From Lachnospiraceae bacterium (GTDB taxonomy: Bacteria; Bacillota; Clostridia; Lachnospirales; Lachnospiraceae): a stretch of 64,000 bases of DNA. The stretch is taken from NCBI GenBank assembly GCA_900770345.1, contig CAAGKF010000165.1:51386-115385 (forward strand). Direction: 5' to 3'. The notes beneath the pieces are model-generated. The model saw nothing but the letters and a program-made list of their open reading frames with translations, did no database searches and was not told the origin of the DNA. This document shows, piece by piece, positions 35,368 to 43,510 of this stretch. Made by a program: the position numbers and the translations under genes. Within the stretch, counting starts at the first letter, position 1; each line of letters starts with the position of its first letter.

Positions 35368-36617
35368 TTCTCCGTTCAAGAAATATTATCCTGGAAGATC
35401 AGGTATTTGACGGCTTTCTCGAAATTGAGGACGGGAAAATAAAGGCTCTGCGCCAAAACTGTGAGGATCCTTATGCGGACTATTCGGATGCAGTCATCCT
35501 TCCCGGATTCATTGATATTCATGTTCACGGGTGGGCCACCGGATCTTTCTGGTTTGAAAAAACGCCGGAGTCGGTCAGTGAAATGTGCCGGACGCTCCCT
35601 TTTGCCGGAGTCACCTCTTTTCTTGCCACCTCGGGAGCGGATACCGTCGAAGAGATAAAGAAGTGTATCCATGCAGCGGAAACCTCCTGGGAACGGGAAG
35701 CTGCCTGGATACAGGAGACATCCGGAGAAAAGAATATGTCCGGGAAACAGGGAGAAGGCCGGGCAGAGATACTGGGTGTTCACCTGGAGGGGCCCTTTAT
35801 AAACCCGCAGTACAGAGGAATGCAGCGGGAGGAGTGCTGCATTGCTCCGGATATAGGTGTCATGGAGGAGCTTTACAGCAGCTTTTCCCATAAAGAGCTG
35901 TGCCGTCATATGACGATCGCCGTGGAAAGAAAGGGGGCCGCAGAAGTTCTGGATTTTTGCAGGAAACATGGGATCCAGACAGCCATTGGTCACAGCGCGG
36001 CTACGTTTGAAGAGATAAAGGCAATTAAGGATGCAGGGATTGGGGGTGTTACCCATACCTTCAGCGGCATGCGCGGCTTTCACCACAGAGAACTGGGAGT
36101 GGCAGGCGCGGCCCTGTATTTTGATGATTTGATGTGCGAGTTCGCGAAGCAAACAGGTATGACGGTTTCTCATGAGGCTTTTGACATTGCCTACCGTGTA
36201 AAAGGAAGCGGACGGATCATCATGACGACAGATTGCTGCGGACTGGCGCAGACCCCTGCGGAATTTGATCATTATGTGAGAAAGATCCGCTTTGTAAAAG
36301 ACGGGGACCGGGTCCGGCTGGAGCATTATGACGGACGGACAGAATGGATCGATCCGCGGGATTATAAGGCAGTGAAAGATATTGAAATGAGCTATATAAA
36401 ATCAATTCAGAATATGTCGCGTCACACAAAAGTAAGCTGGCATGACATTATGCGTATGACCAGCTTGAATCCTGCCGGATATATTCATGTGGATGACAGA
36501 AAAGGAAGTATACGTCCGGGAATGGATGCGGACCTTACCATCGTGGATGGGGATCTGAATCTGATATGTGTATACTGCCGGGGAAGGAAGGCTGAAGATG
36601 AAATGTGCTGTAAGTGA
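35364..36617 (+). CDS. Diverged NagA-like amidohydrolase
   Basis: 417 residues, longer than nagA at 9143. Core motifs: GFIDIHVHGW, HLEGPFINP, IGHSAATFEE, THTFSGM and MTTDCCG, where the catalytic Asp remains but the surroundings differ from the usual SDA. It should be a metal-dependent deacetylase acting on a 6-phospho N-acetyl sugar, probably with a modified substrate pocket. A Glu/Arg-rich insertion lies near residues 110-130. The ATG overlaps the GH4 stop by four bases, so it acts on the GH4 product or substrate (inference). Confidence 0.85.
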   Translation: MILRSRNIILEDQVFDGFLEIEDGKIKALRQNCEDPYADYSDAVILPGFIDIHVHGWATGSFWFEKTPESVSEMCRTLPFAGVTSFLATSGADTVEEIKKCIHAAETSWEREAAWIQETSGEKNMSGKQGEGRAEILGVHLEGPFINPQYRGMQREECCIAPDIGVMEELYSSFSHKELCRHMTIAVERKGAAEVLDFCRKHGIQTAIGHSAATFEEIKAIKDAGIGGVTHTFSGMRGFHHRELGVAGAALYFDDLMCEFAKQTGMTVSHEAFDIAYRVKGSGRIIMTTDCCGLAQTPAEFDHYVRKIRFVKDGDRVRLEHYDGRTEWIDPRDYKAVKDIEMSYIKSIQNMSRHTKVSWHDIMRMTSLNPAGYIHVDDRKGSIRPGMDADLTIVDGDLNLICVYCRGRKAEDEMCCK

Positions 36618-37350
36618 TTTTGACCGGACACTCTATGTCAATGAGGATATCAGCCGGGAGAATCTGCATGCAGTTGCCAACTGGCAGGCTGCCGGAAATC
36701 TGTTTATTGTGGCTACGGGGCGGGACGGAGCTTCAATCCGGGAAAAGCTTAGGGAATATGATCTGAAACCGGACAGGCTGATTCTAAACAACGGTGCCAT
36801 TATCCTGGATCAGGATGGAAAAGAGCTGTTCTGCAGAACGCTCGCGCCGGATACAGCCATTCGGGTGCTTCTGTATCTGGATGGTATGGGAGATGAAGGA
36901 AGCGGTGTTACTACCCGCTGCGAGAAAGTAAATATTTTATCGGCAAAAGGAACGACCTCTCAAAAAGCAGGAACCAGATATCTTACGATGAAAGAAATCG
37001 GTACATTAAAGGATATCGTGCAGATCCACCGCCGCAGGCCAGAGGATGAAGGCGGGATATCCGCACTGTGCTGTGAGCTGAACCGTCTCTTTCCTGACAT
37101 CTCTGCCTATGCCAATGTCTGCAATGCGGATATCGTGGCGGCAGGAGTGGATAAATCGGCGGCAATTGAATGGATTGAAAATAGGGAAGGCGGTTTTGAC
37201 GAGATACTGGTGATCGGGGACAGCGCCAATGACATTAAGATGGTGCGGAAGTATAAGGGAGCAGCCCCGGACCATGCAAGTCCGGAGGTTCAGGAAGCGG
37301 CATCGGTGGTTGTTAAGGATGTTGCAGAGTATCTGAATGCACATTTATAA
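36598..37350 (+). CDS. HAD-superfamily (Cof-type) phosphatase
   Basis: 250 residues. Motif I is DFDRTLY near residue 7 and motif IV VIGDSANDIKMV near 205, with a C2-type cap between, as in Cof/YbiV sugar phosphatases. The Arg in place of the third-position Gly (DxDGT to DFDRT) is seen in some members. It overlaps the NagA-like gene by 20 bases and is the last gene of the PTS island. It probably dephosphorylates a sugar phosphate, preventing its accumulation. Confidence 0.85.
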   Translation: MKCAVSDFDRTLYVNEDISRENLHAVANWQAAGNLFIVATGRDGASIREKLREYDLKPDRLILNNGAIILDQDGKELFCRTLAPDTAIRVLLYLDGMGDEGSGVTTRCEKVNILSAKGTTSQKAGTRYLTMKEIGTLKDIVQIHRRRPEDEGGISALCCELNRLFPDISAYANVCNADIVAAGVDKSAAIEWIENREGGFDEILVIGDSANDIKMVRKYKGAAPDHASPEVQEAASVVVKDVAEYLNAHL

Positions 37351-37385
37351 AGGAAATTTATAAAGGAAAACAAAATGTGGAGCCG

Positions 37386-37422
37386 CAAAAAAGGGGGAGG
37401 CAGCAGAATGTGCTGTCTCCCC
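37386..37422 (-). terminator. Terminator of the dehydratase-activase-like unit
   Basis: On the minus strand GGGGAGACAGCA (37422-37411) pairs with TGCTGCCTCCCC (37405-37394), one wobble, followed by CTTTTTT. It ends the minus-strand unit just after its stop at 37428. On the plus strand the T-run is weak. Confidence 0.85.
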
Positions 37423-37427
37423 TTCTG

Positions 37428-38693
37428 TCATACCATTGCTTCCCGGGCGACGGAAAGCATCAGCTTGATTCGGTTTTCCTGGTTTACCTTGGTGGCTCCG
37501 GGATCATAATCAATGGGTACGATATTTGCTTTCGGATACATATCCTTGATTTTGTGGATCATGCCCTTGCCGCAGATGTGAGTAGGCAGGCAGCCAAAGG
37601 GCTGGGTGCAGACGATGTTGGCATAGCCGTGATTTACCAGTTCGATCATCTCCGCGGGCAGGAACCATCCCTCTCCCATACGGTTTCCCACGCCGATCAG
37701 CCCTTCCACCAGAGGCTTTGTATCTTCATAGCGGGAAAGCTGGGTAAACACAGGGTACTTGTCTACGGCATCCATAAATGCCTTTTCCACCTTCTTGAAA
37801 TAATTCAGCAGGTAGGTCGCCAGGGCAAATTTCAGCTTGCTGCCGCCGTAGATCAGGATATCCTGGATCCGGGCATCCACCTTAAACATCAGAAAGCCCA
37901 GAAGCCCCGGAACCATGACTTCACAGTTCTGATCTGCCAGAAAATCCTCCAGGTTATTGTTGGCAAAGCTGGCGTATTTTACATAGATTTCTCCTACAAT
38001 GCCTACCTTTACCTTGGGCACCTTGTTGATGGGAATGGCGGCGAAGGAAGCAATAATCTTATCAAAATTTTCCTTCATATTCCGGAAGCTGAATCCCCGG
38101 GCCTGCTGGAACTGATCCGTGATTTTATGTACCCAGGTATCCATCAGCCGGTGTGTATCCCCCTTGTTGATTTCGTACGCCTTTGTCTGATTGCTTAAAA
38201 GCATCAGCAGATCTCCATATATTACGCCTGCAATGCATTTGCGGATCATGGGAAGGGTAAGAGAGAAGCCGCTGTTGACCTCTACGCCGGAAAGATTGAA
38301 GGAGATAACAGGAACCTGACTGTAGCCTGCTTTTTCCAATGCCTTTCTCAGCAGATGGATATAGTTGGAGGCACGGCAGCCGCCTCCGGTCTGCATGATC
38401 ATAAGAGCAGTTTTGTTGATGTCATATCTGCCGCTTTCCAGGGCGTCCAGAAACTGGCCGATGACCAGAAGAGCGGGATAGCAGGTGTCGTTGTGCACGT
38501 AGCGCAGTCCCAGCTGCTTCATCTCCGGTTTTGCGGTATGCAGCAGCTCCATTTTGTAGCCGGCGTTGAGAAATACATATTTCATGATCTCAAAATGGAT
38601 GGGAAGCATATCGGGGACCAGGATCGTATAGTCCTTTTTCATTTCTTTGGTAAAAATGATCCTTCCGTTTTTTGCCCGTTTAATTTTTGCCAT
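37428..38693 (-). CDS. 2-hydroxyacyl-CoA dehydratase-like protein (HgdB/DUF2229-related)
   Basis: 421 residues. Cysteines in NDTCYPALLVIG, TGGGCRASNY and TQPFGCLPTHICGKG fit an Fe-S protein of the HgdB/BcrB-like fold that accompanies acyl-CoA dehydratase activases. The upstream gene encodes the activase, and the two are often fused into one long protein of about 1400 residues in other Firmicutes (from memory). AGGAGG lies nine bases before the ATG at 38693; an ATG at 38699 is the alternative. It overlaps the activase gene by 14 bases. The substrate is unknown. Confidence 0.85.
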   Translation of the reverse strand: MAKIKRAKNGRIIFTKEMKKDYTILVPDMLPIHFEIMKYVFLNAGYKMELLHTAKPEMKQLGLRYVHNDTCYPALLVIGQFLDALESGRYDINKTALMIMQTGGGCRASNYIHLLRKALEKAGYSQVPVISFNLSGVEVNSGFSLTLPMIRKCIAGVIYGDLLMLLSNQTKAYEINKGDTHRLMDTWVHKITDQFQQARGFSFRNMKENFDKIIASFAAIPINKVPKVKVGIVGEIYVKYASFANNNLEDFLADQNCEVMVPGLLGFLMFKVDARIQDILIYGGSKLKFALATYLLNYFKKVEKAFMDAVDKYPVFTQLSRYEDTKPLVEGLIGVGNRMGEGWFLPAEMIELVNHGYANIVCTQPFGCLPTHICGKGMIHKIKDMYPKANIVPIDYDPGATKVNQENRIKLMLSVAREAMV

Positions 38694-41604
38694 TTTCATT
38701 TTCCTCCTGCTGTTCCAGGGCTGCAAGAAGGCTCCGCAGTCGTACCTTGACCGCGCCCAGATTAGTGATTTCGTCAATTTTTATCTGCGTATAGATTTTT
38801 CCGGCCTTTTCCACAATACTTCTGACCTCATCCGTTGTAATGGCATCCAGTCCGCAGCCGAAGCTGACCAGCTGCACGATATCCATATCCTTCTGTGTAC
38901 AGGCGTATTTGGCTGCCGCATAGAGTCTTGCGTGGTACATCCACTGATTCAGCACCCGCACCGGGAATTTGGAAATATTCTGGCTGACAGAATCCTCGGA
39001 TATAACGCTGACGCCGAAGCCGTTGATCAGCATATCAATGCCGTGATTGATTTCCGGATCCACATGGTAGGGGCGTCCCGCAAGAATAATAATGCGGTGG
39101 CCTTCAATCCGCGCTCTGCGAATAATCTCCTTTGCCTTGCTGCGGACTTTTTCCAGGAACAGATCACGTTCCCGGAAGGCCAGATCGCTGGCTTTTTTCA
39201 CATCCTTCAGTTCAATTCCTTCAAAATAACGGCTCAGAAGTTCCGTCATCTTTTCCGGGAAAAATTTCCTTTTATGAGGGCCCACATAGTCATTAATGAA
39301 GACAGTTTTGCCCTCAAACTGCATGTTGGCGGCGATGACCTCCGGATAATAGGCAACCACAGGACAGTTGTAGTTGTTGTCTCCCAGCCCCTCGTCAAAA
39401 TTAAAGCTCATACAGGGATAGAAAACAGCGTCCACCTGCTGCTTTTTCAGATATTCAATATGACCGTGGAGCATTTTCGCCGGGAAGCATACGGTATCGC
39501 TGGGGATGGAGTGCTGACCGGACAGATAGATCTCACGATTGGAAAATGGCGAGACCGCAACGCCGAAGCCCAGGGACTCAAAAAAGCGGTACCAGAAGGG
39601 GGCCAGCTCATACATGTTGAGACCCAAAGGAAGGCCGATGACTTCCCTGCGGCGTCCCTTTATGGGGACATACTCTGCCAGAAGCTCCTGCTTGTACTTA
39701 TAGATATTGTGGTCGGAGTCGGAGCTGCGCTTGGTAACGGGACGCTCGCATTTATTTCCCGCAATATACTTTCGGCCGCCGGAAAAAGTGTTGACGCTCA
39801 AAAGGCAGTTGTTGCTGCAGAGGCCGCAGTTGATATTTTTTACCTGATGGTCAAAATTTTTCAGTTCTTCGGCAGTGATAATGGAGCTTTCTCCTTTGCT
39901 GCGTCTCTGGGCATCCAGCGCGCATCCGTAGGCGCCCATAAGGCCGGCGATCACAGGCCGCACCACATGAAAGCCCAGTTCACGTTCAAAAGCCCGCAGA
40001 ACTGCGTCGTTTAAAAAGGTGCCGCCCTGTACAACGATCTTTTTGCCCAGCTCATCCATACTGGCCGGCCGGATCACCTTGTAAATGGCATTTTTCACTA
40101 CGCTGATGGACAGACCGGCGGAAATATCCTCTGTGCTGACACCGTCCTTCTGTGCCTGTTTTACGGAAGAATTCATAAATACCGTACACCGGGAGCCCAG
40201 ATCCACCGCGTGCTTTGAGAACAGTCCCAGTTTTGAAAATTCTTCAGATGAATAATGCAGGGCTCCGGCGAAGGTTTGAAGAAAGGAACCGCAGCCGGAG
40301 GAGCAGGCTTCATTCAGATAAATATTGTCAATGGCGGAATTGTGGATCTTGAAGCATTTCATATCCTGGCCGCCGATATCAATGATAAATTCCACGTCGG
40401 GCATGAACTGCTGAGCCGCTTTTAAGTGAGCCATGGTCTCTACCAGACCGCTGTCTATGGAAAAAGCATTCTTAATGATGTCTTCTCCGTAGCCTGTTAC
40501 ACAGGAGCCGGCAATGCGGATGTCCGGACGGCGCTCATAAAGACCGGTCAGATAATCACGGACGATGGGTACGGGGTTTCCGCTGTTGGAAAGGTAGGTG
40601 CTGTCAAGGATTTCTTTATTTTCACCCATGACTACAGCTTTTACGGTAGTGGAGCCGGCATCAATGCCGATATAAACTTTTCCGTTATAATCCTTGAGGC
40701 TTCCGTAAACAACGTCTGCTTTGGCATGGCGGGCGCGGAACTCTTCATACTCTTTCTCATTTTCAAAGAGAGGCGGAAGCGTGTCAAATTCATTTACCGA
40801 TTCATAGGCAGACAGATCGCTTATAACCCTGTCAAGATCTGTCGGGGTTTTTGCACAGAGAGCGGCTCCCAACGCAACAAAGTAGAGTGAATTTTCAGGA
40901 CAGTTTCCTTTTAGTGAAAGAGCGCTGTCAAAGCTTTTGCGAAGCTCTGACATAAAGGTAAGAGGACCGCCCAGATAGAGCACATTGCCCCTGATCGCCC
41001 GCCCCTGGGCCAGGCCGCCGATGGTCTGATTTACCACAGCGTGGAAAATGCTGGCGGAAATATCGCGCTTGTCGGCTCCCTGATTGATCAGAGGCTGGAT
41101 ATCGCTTTTTGCGAATACACCGCAGCGGGATGCAATGGTATACAGCTTGGTGCTGTCTTTGGCGTATTCGTTCATTTCATCCGGCGTAATATTAAGAAGT
41201 GTTGCCATCTGATCGATAAATGCGCCCGTGCCGCCGGCACAGGAACCGTTCATACGGGCTTCCATGGCGCCCTGGAGGAAAATAATCTTTGCATCTTCAC
41301 CCCCCAGTTCAATGATGACATCCGTATCAGGTGCTTTCTTTTCTGCGGCTACTTTTGTCGCATAGACCTCCTGCACAAAATCTACGCCGCAGCTTTCTGC
41401 CATTCCCATACCGGCAGAGCCGGAGATCACCAGACTGAAATCAGTTTCCTTGGAAAAGGTTTCCCGGATTTTGACCAGAGCTTCAACGGTCTTTGCCGTG
41501 ATCTGAGAAAAGTGTCGTTCATAGGCAGAATAGACAATATTTCCGATACTGTCCAGAACAATGCTTTTAATCGTAGTCGAACCTACGTCTAATCCAATCT
41601 TCAA
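38680..41604 (-). CDS. Acyl-CoA dehydratase activase-related protein, duplicated ATPase
   Basis: 974 residues. Two BadF/BcrA-type ASKHA ATPase domains in tandem, each with an IGLDVGSTTIK-type phosphate loop (residue 2 and about 310) and the cluster-binding sets GGEDAK/NGSCAGGTG and GGQDMK/ACSSGCGSF. A C-terminal DUF2229 domain follows (from about 650). HgdC-like activases hydrolyse ATP to inject one electron into a dehydratase. The start is the TTG at 41604: AGGAG lies eight bases upstream and MKIGLDVGSTTIK is the canonical opening. A TTG at 41640 would give 12 more codons but spans the ribosome site. Confidence 0.88.
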   Translation of the reverse strand: MKIGLDVGSTTIKSIVLDSIGNIVYSAYERHFSQITAKTVEALVKIRETFSKETDFSLVISGSAGMGMAESCGVDFVQEVYATKVAAEKKAPDTDVIIELGGEDAKIIFLQGAMEARMNGSCAGGTGAFIDQMATLLNITPDEMNEYAKDSTKLYTIASRCGVFAKSDIQPLINQGADKRDISASIFHAVVNQTIGGLAQGRAIRGNVLYLGGPLTFMSELRKSFDSALSLKGNCPENSLYFVALGAALCAKTPTDLDRVISDLSAYESVNEFDTLPPLFENEKEYEEFRARHAKADVVYGSLKDYNGKVYIGIDAGSTTVKAVVMGENKEILDSTYLSNSGNPVPIVRDYLTGLYERRPDIRIAGSCVTGYGEDIIKNAFSIDSGLVETMAHLKAAQQFMPDVEFIIDIGGQDMKCFKIHNSAIDNIYLNEACSSGCGSFLQTFAGALHYSSEEFSKLGLFSKHAVDLGSRCTVFMNSSVKQAQKDGVSTEDISAGLSISVVKNAIYKVIRPASMDELGKKIVVQGGTFLNDAVLRAFERELGFHVVRPVIAGLMGAYGCALDAQRRSKGESSIITAEELKNFDHQVKNINCGLCSNNCLLSVNTFSGGRKYIAGNKCERPVTKRSSDSDHNIYKYKQELLAEYVPIKGRRREVIGLPLGLNMYELAPFWYRFFESLGFGVAVSPFSNREIYLSGQHSIPSDTVCFPAKMLHGHIEYLKKQQVDAVFYPCMSFNFDEGLGDNNYNCPVVAYYPEVIAANMQFEGKTVFINDYVGPHKRKFFPEKMTELLSRYFEGIELKDVKKASDLAFRERDLFLEKVRSKAKEIIRRARIEGHRIIILAGRPYHVDPEINHGIDMLINGFGVSVISEDSVSQNISKFPVRVLNQWMYHARLYAAAKYACTQKDMDIVQLVSFGCGLDAITTDEVRSIVEKAGKIYTQIKIDEITNLGAVKVRLRSLLAALEQQEENENGKN

Positions 41605-41706
41605 ATCGTATTCTCCTAAATCATTTGTTTTTAAAATCAAAGTAATTATATATCAAATTGCGTAGGAAAGGAAGTTAAAAAACAGGTTTTTACGGAAAGA
41701 GAAAAG

Positions 41707-41735
41707 TAGACAAATTTTTTATGGGGATGTACAAT
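41707..41735 (+). promoter_or_regulatory. Promoter of the UxaA-like pair
   Basis: TAGACA at 41707-41712 and TACAAT at 41730-41735 with a 17-base spacer. The in-frame ATG at 41734 lies inside the -10 box, so translation must begin further down, at 41770. Confidence 0.7.
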
Positions 41736-41769
41736 GAAAGAACGAATAATTACACAGGAGGAAGCGGTA

Positions 41770-42081
41770 ATGATCTTGGCATTAAGGATTAGCGATCTGG
41801 ATAATGTGGCTACTGTTTTTGCACAGGATGTAAAGGCCGGAGATGATATTGAGATTCGGGATCCGAAAGGAAATGCGCAGTGCGTAAAAGCGGGGGAAAG
41901 AATCCCCTACGGGCATAAAATAGCTGTCTGTCCGATTAAAAAAGGTGAAAATATTATGAAGTACGGTGAAAGGATCGGCGTAGCATCGAAGGATATTGCA
42001 GTTGGAAATCATGTACATATTCATAATCTGGACAGCATGAGGGGCAGAGGTGATCTGGCCGGGAAAGGAGAAGGAGCATGA
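41770..42081 (+). CDS. UxaA-family dehydratase, small SAF-domain subunit
   Basis: 103 residues: SAF-type domain with LRISDLDNVATVFAQDVKAG, GHKIAVCPIKKGENIMKYG and VGNHVHIHNL, as in the N-terminal part of altronate/galactarate dehydratases and in the small subunit of sulfolactate sulfo-lyase. The ATG at 41770 was chosen because CAGGAGG stands eight bases upstream and the promoter covers the earlier ATG. It overlaps the large subunit by four bases. Confidence 0.88.
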   Translation: MILALRISDLDNVATVFAQDVKAGDDIEIRDPKGNAQCVKAGERIPYGHKIAVCPIKKGENIMKYGERIGVASKDIAVGNHVHIHNLDSMRGRGDLAGKGEGA

Positions 42082-43241
42082 ATTTCAGAGGATATATAAG
42101 AAAAGACGGAAGTGTGGGGATTCGAAACCTGGTGGCTGTTATCCCCAGTGTAGTCTGCGCCAACGACGTGGCTCAGGCCATTACTGCCCAGGTTCAGGGA
42201 ACTGTAGGCCTGTTCCATCACCAGGGCTGCAGCCAGCTTCCGCCGGATTTGAAGAGGGTAACAGATACGCTGATCGGCCTGGGCTGCAATCCCAATGTGG
42301 GTGCGGTGCTTATTGTAAGTTTGGGCTGTGAAGGCACGGATCATGAGCGTATGCTTCAGGAAATTGCCGCTACAGGCCGTCCGGTAGAAATCGTTCGTAT
42401 CCAGAAGCTGGGAGGTGTCAGCAAGGCCATTGCGGCGGGTATCGATGCAGCTTCCCGGCTGGTGAGATCCATTGCTTTTCAGCAGAGAGAAGAAGCGGAT
42501 ATTTCCAAGGTAGTGCTGTCCATCAAGTGCGGAGCCTCCGACACGACATCCGGCATGGCTTCCAACTGTGCCCTGGGTTATGTGGCAGATAAACTGGTGG
42601 ATCTGGGAGGCACAGTTATTTTTGGGGAGACGACGGAGTTTTTGGGAGCTGAGCACATTCTGCAGAAACGGGCAGTTACTCCTCAGGTGGCAGAGAGGAT
42701 CGGACAGATCGTGGACCGCATGGAGAAACGCGCTCAGTCCCTGGGCTGTGATATGAGAAAGGGACAGCCTACTCCCGGCAATATTGAAGGCGGTTTATCC
42801 TCTATCGAAGAGAAGTCCCTGGGCGCTATCGTGAAATCAGGTCACAGGCCTATTCAGGGAGTGCTGGAATATTCTGACCGTATTGAGGGACGCAAAGGCC
42901 TCTGGATTAAGGACAGCCCGGGAAGAGAGCCGGAGCTTCTTACCGGAATGGCCTGCTCCGGCTCACAGGTTATGATGTTTTCCACCGGAAGAGGAGCACC
43001 ACAGGGCTTCCCGATCATGCCGGTGGTCAAGGTCTGCGGCAATCCGGTGACCTACCGCCATATGGAGGGTGATATGGATGTGAATGCGGGTCAGATCATC
43101 GAAGGAACAAAATCCATTGAAGAAGCGGGTGAAGAGGTATTTGGCAAGCTTGCGGAAGTCTTAAACGGCGGTATGAGCAAGAATGAAAGTCTCCACTACT
43201 ACGGCTCGATCGAGATCTATACTATGGGTCCGGTAATTTAA
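42078..43241 (+). CDS. UxaA-family dehydratase, large subunit
   Basis: 387 residues. GSVGIRNLVAVIPSVVCAND, HHQGCSQLPPD and the IKCGASDTTSGMASN block match the C-terminal domain of altronate/galactarate dehydratases, Fe-dependent beta-eliminating enzymes. With the small subunit it forms a split UxaA. Altronate, galactarate, tartrate-like acids or sulfolactate are all possible. The setting next to fumarate genes favours a C4 hydroxy acid, but no uronate pathway gene is present to decide. A terminator follows directly. Confidence 0.88.
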   Translation: MNFRGYIRKDGSVGIRNLVAVIPSVVCANDVAQAITAQVQGTVGLFHHQGCSQLPPDLKRVTDTLIGLGCNPNVGAVLIVSLGCEGTDHERMLQEIAATGRPVEIVRIQKLGGVSKAIAAGIDAASRLVRSIAFQQREEADISKVVLSIKCGASDTTSGMASNCALGYVADKLVDLGGTVIFGETTEFLGAEHILQKRAVTPQVAERIGQIVDRMEKRAQSLGCDMRKGQPTPGNIEGGLSSIEEKSLGAIVKSGHRPIQGVLEYSDRIEGRKGLWIKDSPGREPELLTGMACSGSQVMMFSTGRGAPQGFPIMPVVKVCGNPVTYRHMEGDMDVNAGQIIEGTKSIEEAGEEVFGKLAEVLNGGMSKNESLHYYGSIEIYTMGPVI

Positions 43242-43247
43242 CCGAAT

Positions 43248-43300
43248 AATACTCTCAGCGGATAAGACGGGTATCTCTTGTCCGCCGGGAGTATTTTTTG
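43248..43300 (+). terminator. Terminator after the UxaA-like pair
   Basis: AATACTC (43248-43254) pairs with GAGTATT (43289-43295); inside, GCGGATAAGA pairs with TCTTGTCCGC. TTTTTT ends at 43299. It separates the UxaA pair from the hdr-flox operon. Confidence 0.85.
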
Positions 43301-43346
43301 TGATATAGAATCCGGCGGCTAAGCAGCCAAAGATTTTTGAATGCTT

Positions 43347-43475
43347 TGGTATACCAGAAACCGTCGGTTTTTGTAAAAAAATTTGAAAATACCACTACCA
43401 TTTTAGTGGATATTATGGTATTATTAAGGAAAATGTGGGATACCAGCATACCGAAAATTGACAAGTGGTATACAT
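43347..43475. promoter_or_regulatory. Operator cluster upstream of hdrB
   Basis: Several related sites: TGGTATACCA (43347-43356, perfect palindrome), ATACCA/TGGTAT inverted pair (43389-43394 and 43416-43421) enclosing CCACTA/TAGTGG, GGATACCA (43438-43445) and TGGTATACAT (43466-43475). TGGTNNACCA is the form bound by many GntR/FadR-type regulators. The same core recurs upstream of mmgE. A TTGACA stands at 43458-43463 but no good -10 is found at the right distance, so the promoter itself is unassigned. Confidence 0.6.
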
Positions 43476-43510
43476 TAGAAAAAGGAGGGAAGCCCAATAT
43501 AAGGTTGGGT

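Noticed and set aside
38647..40014. A 455-codon plus-strand open frame opposite the activase gene
   Set aside because: The minus-strand protein has two intact ATPase domains and cluster motifs; the plus-strand frame has none and no ribosome site.
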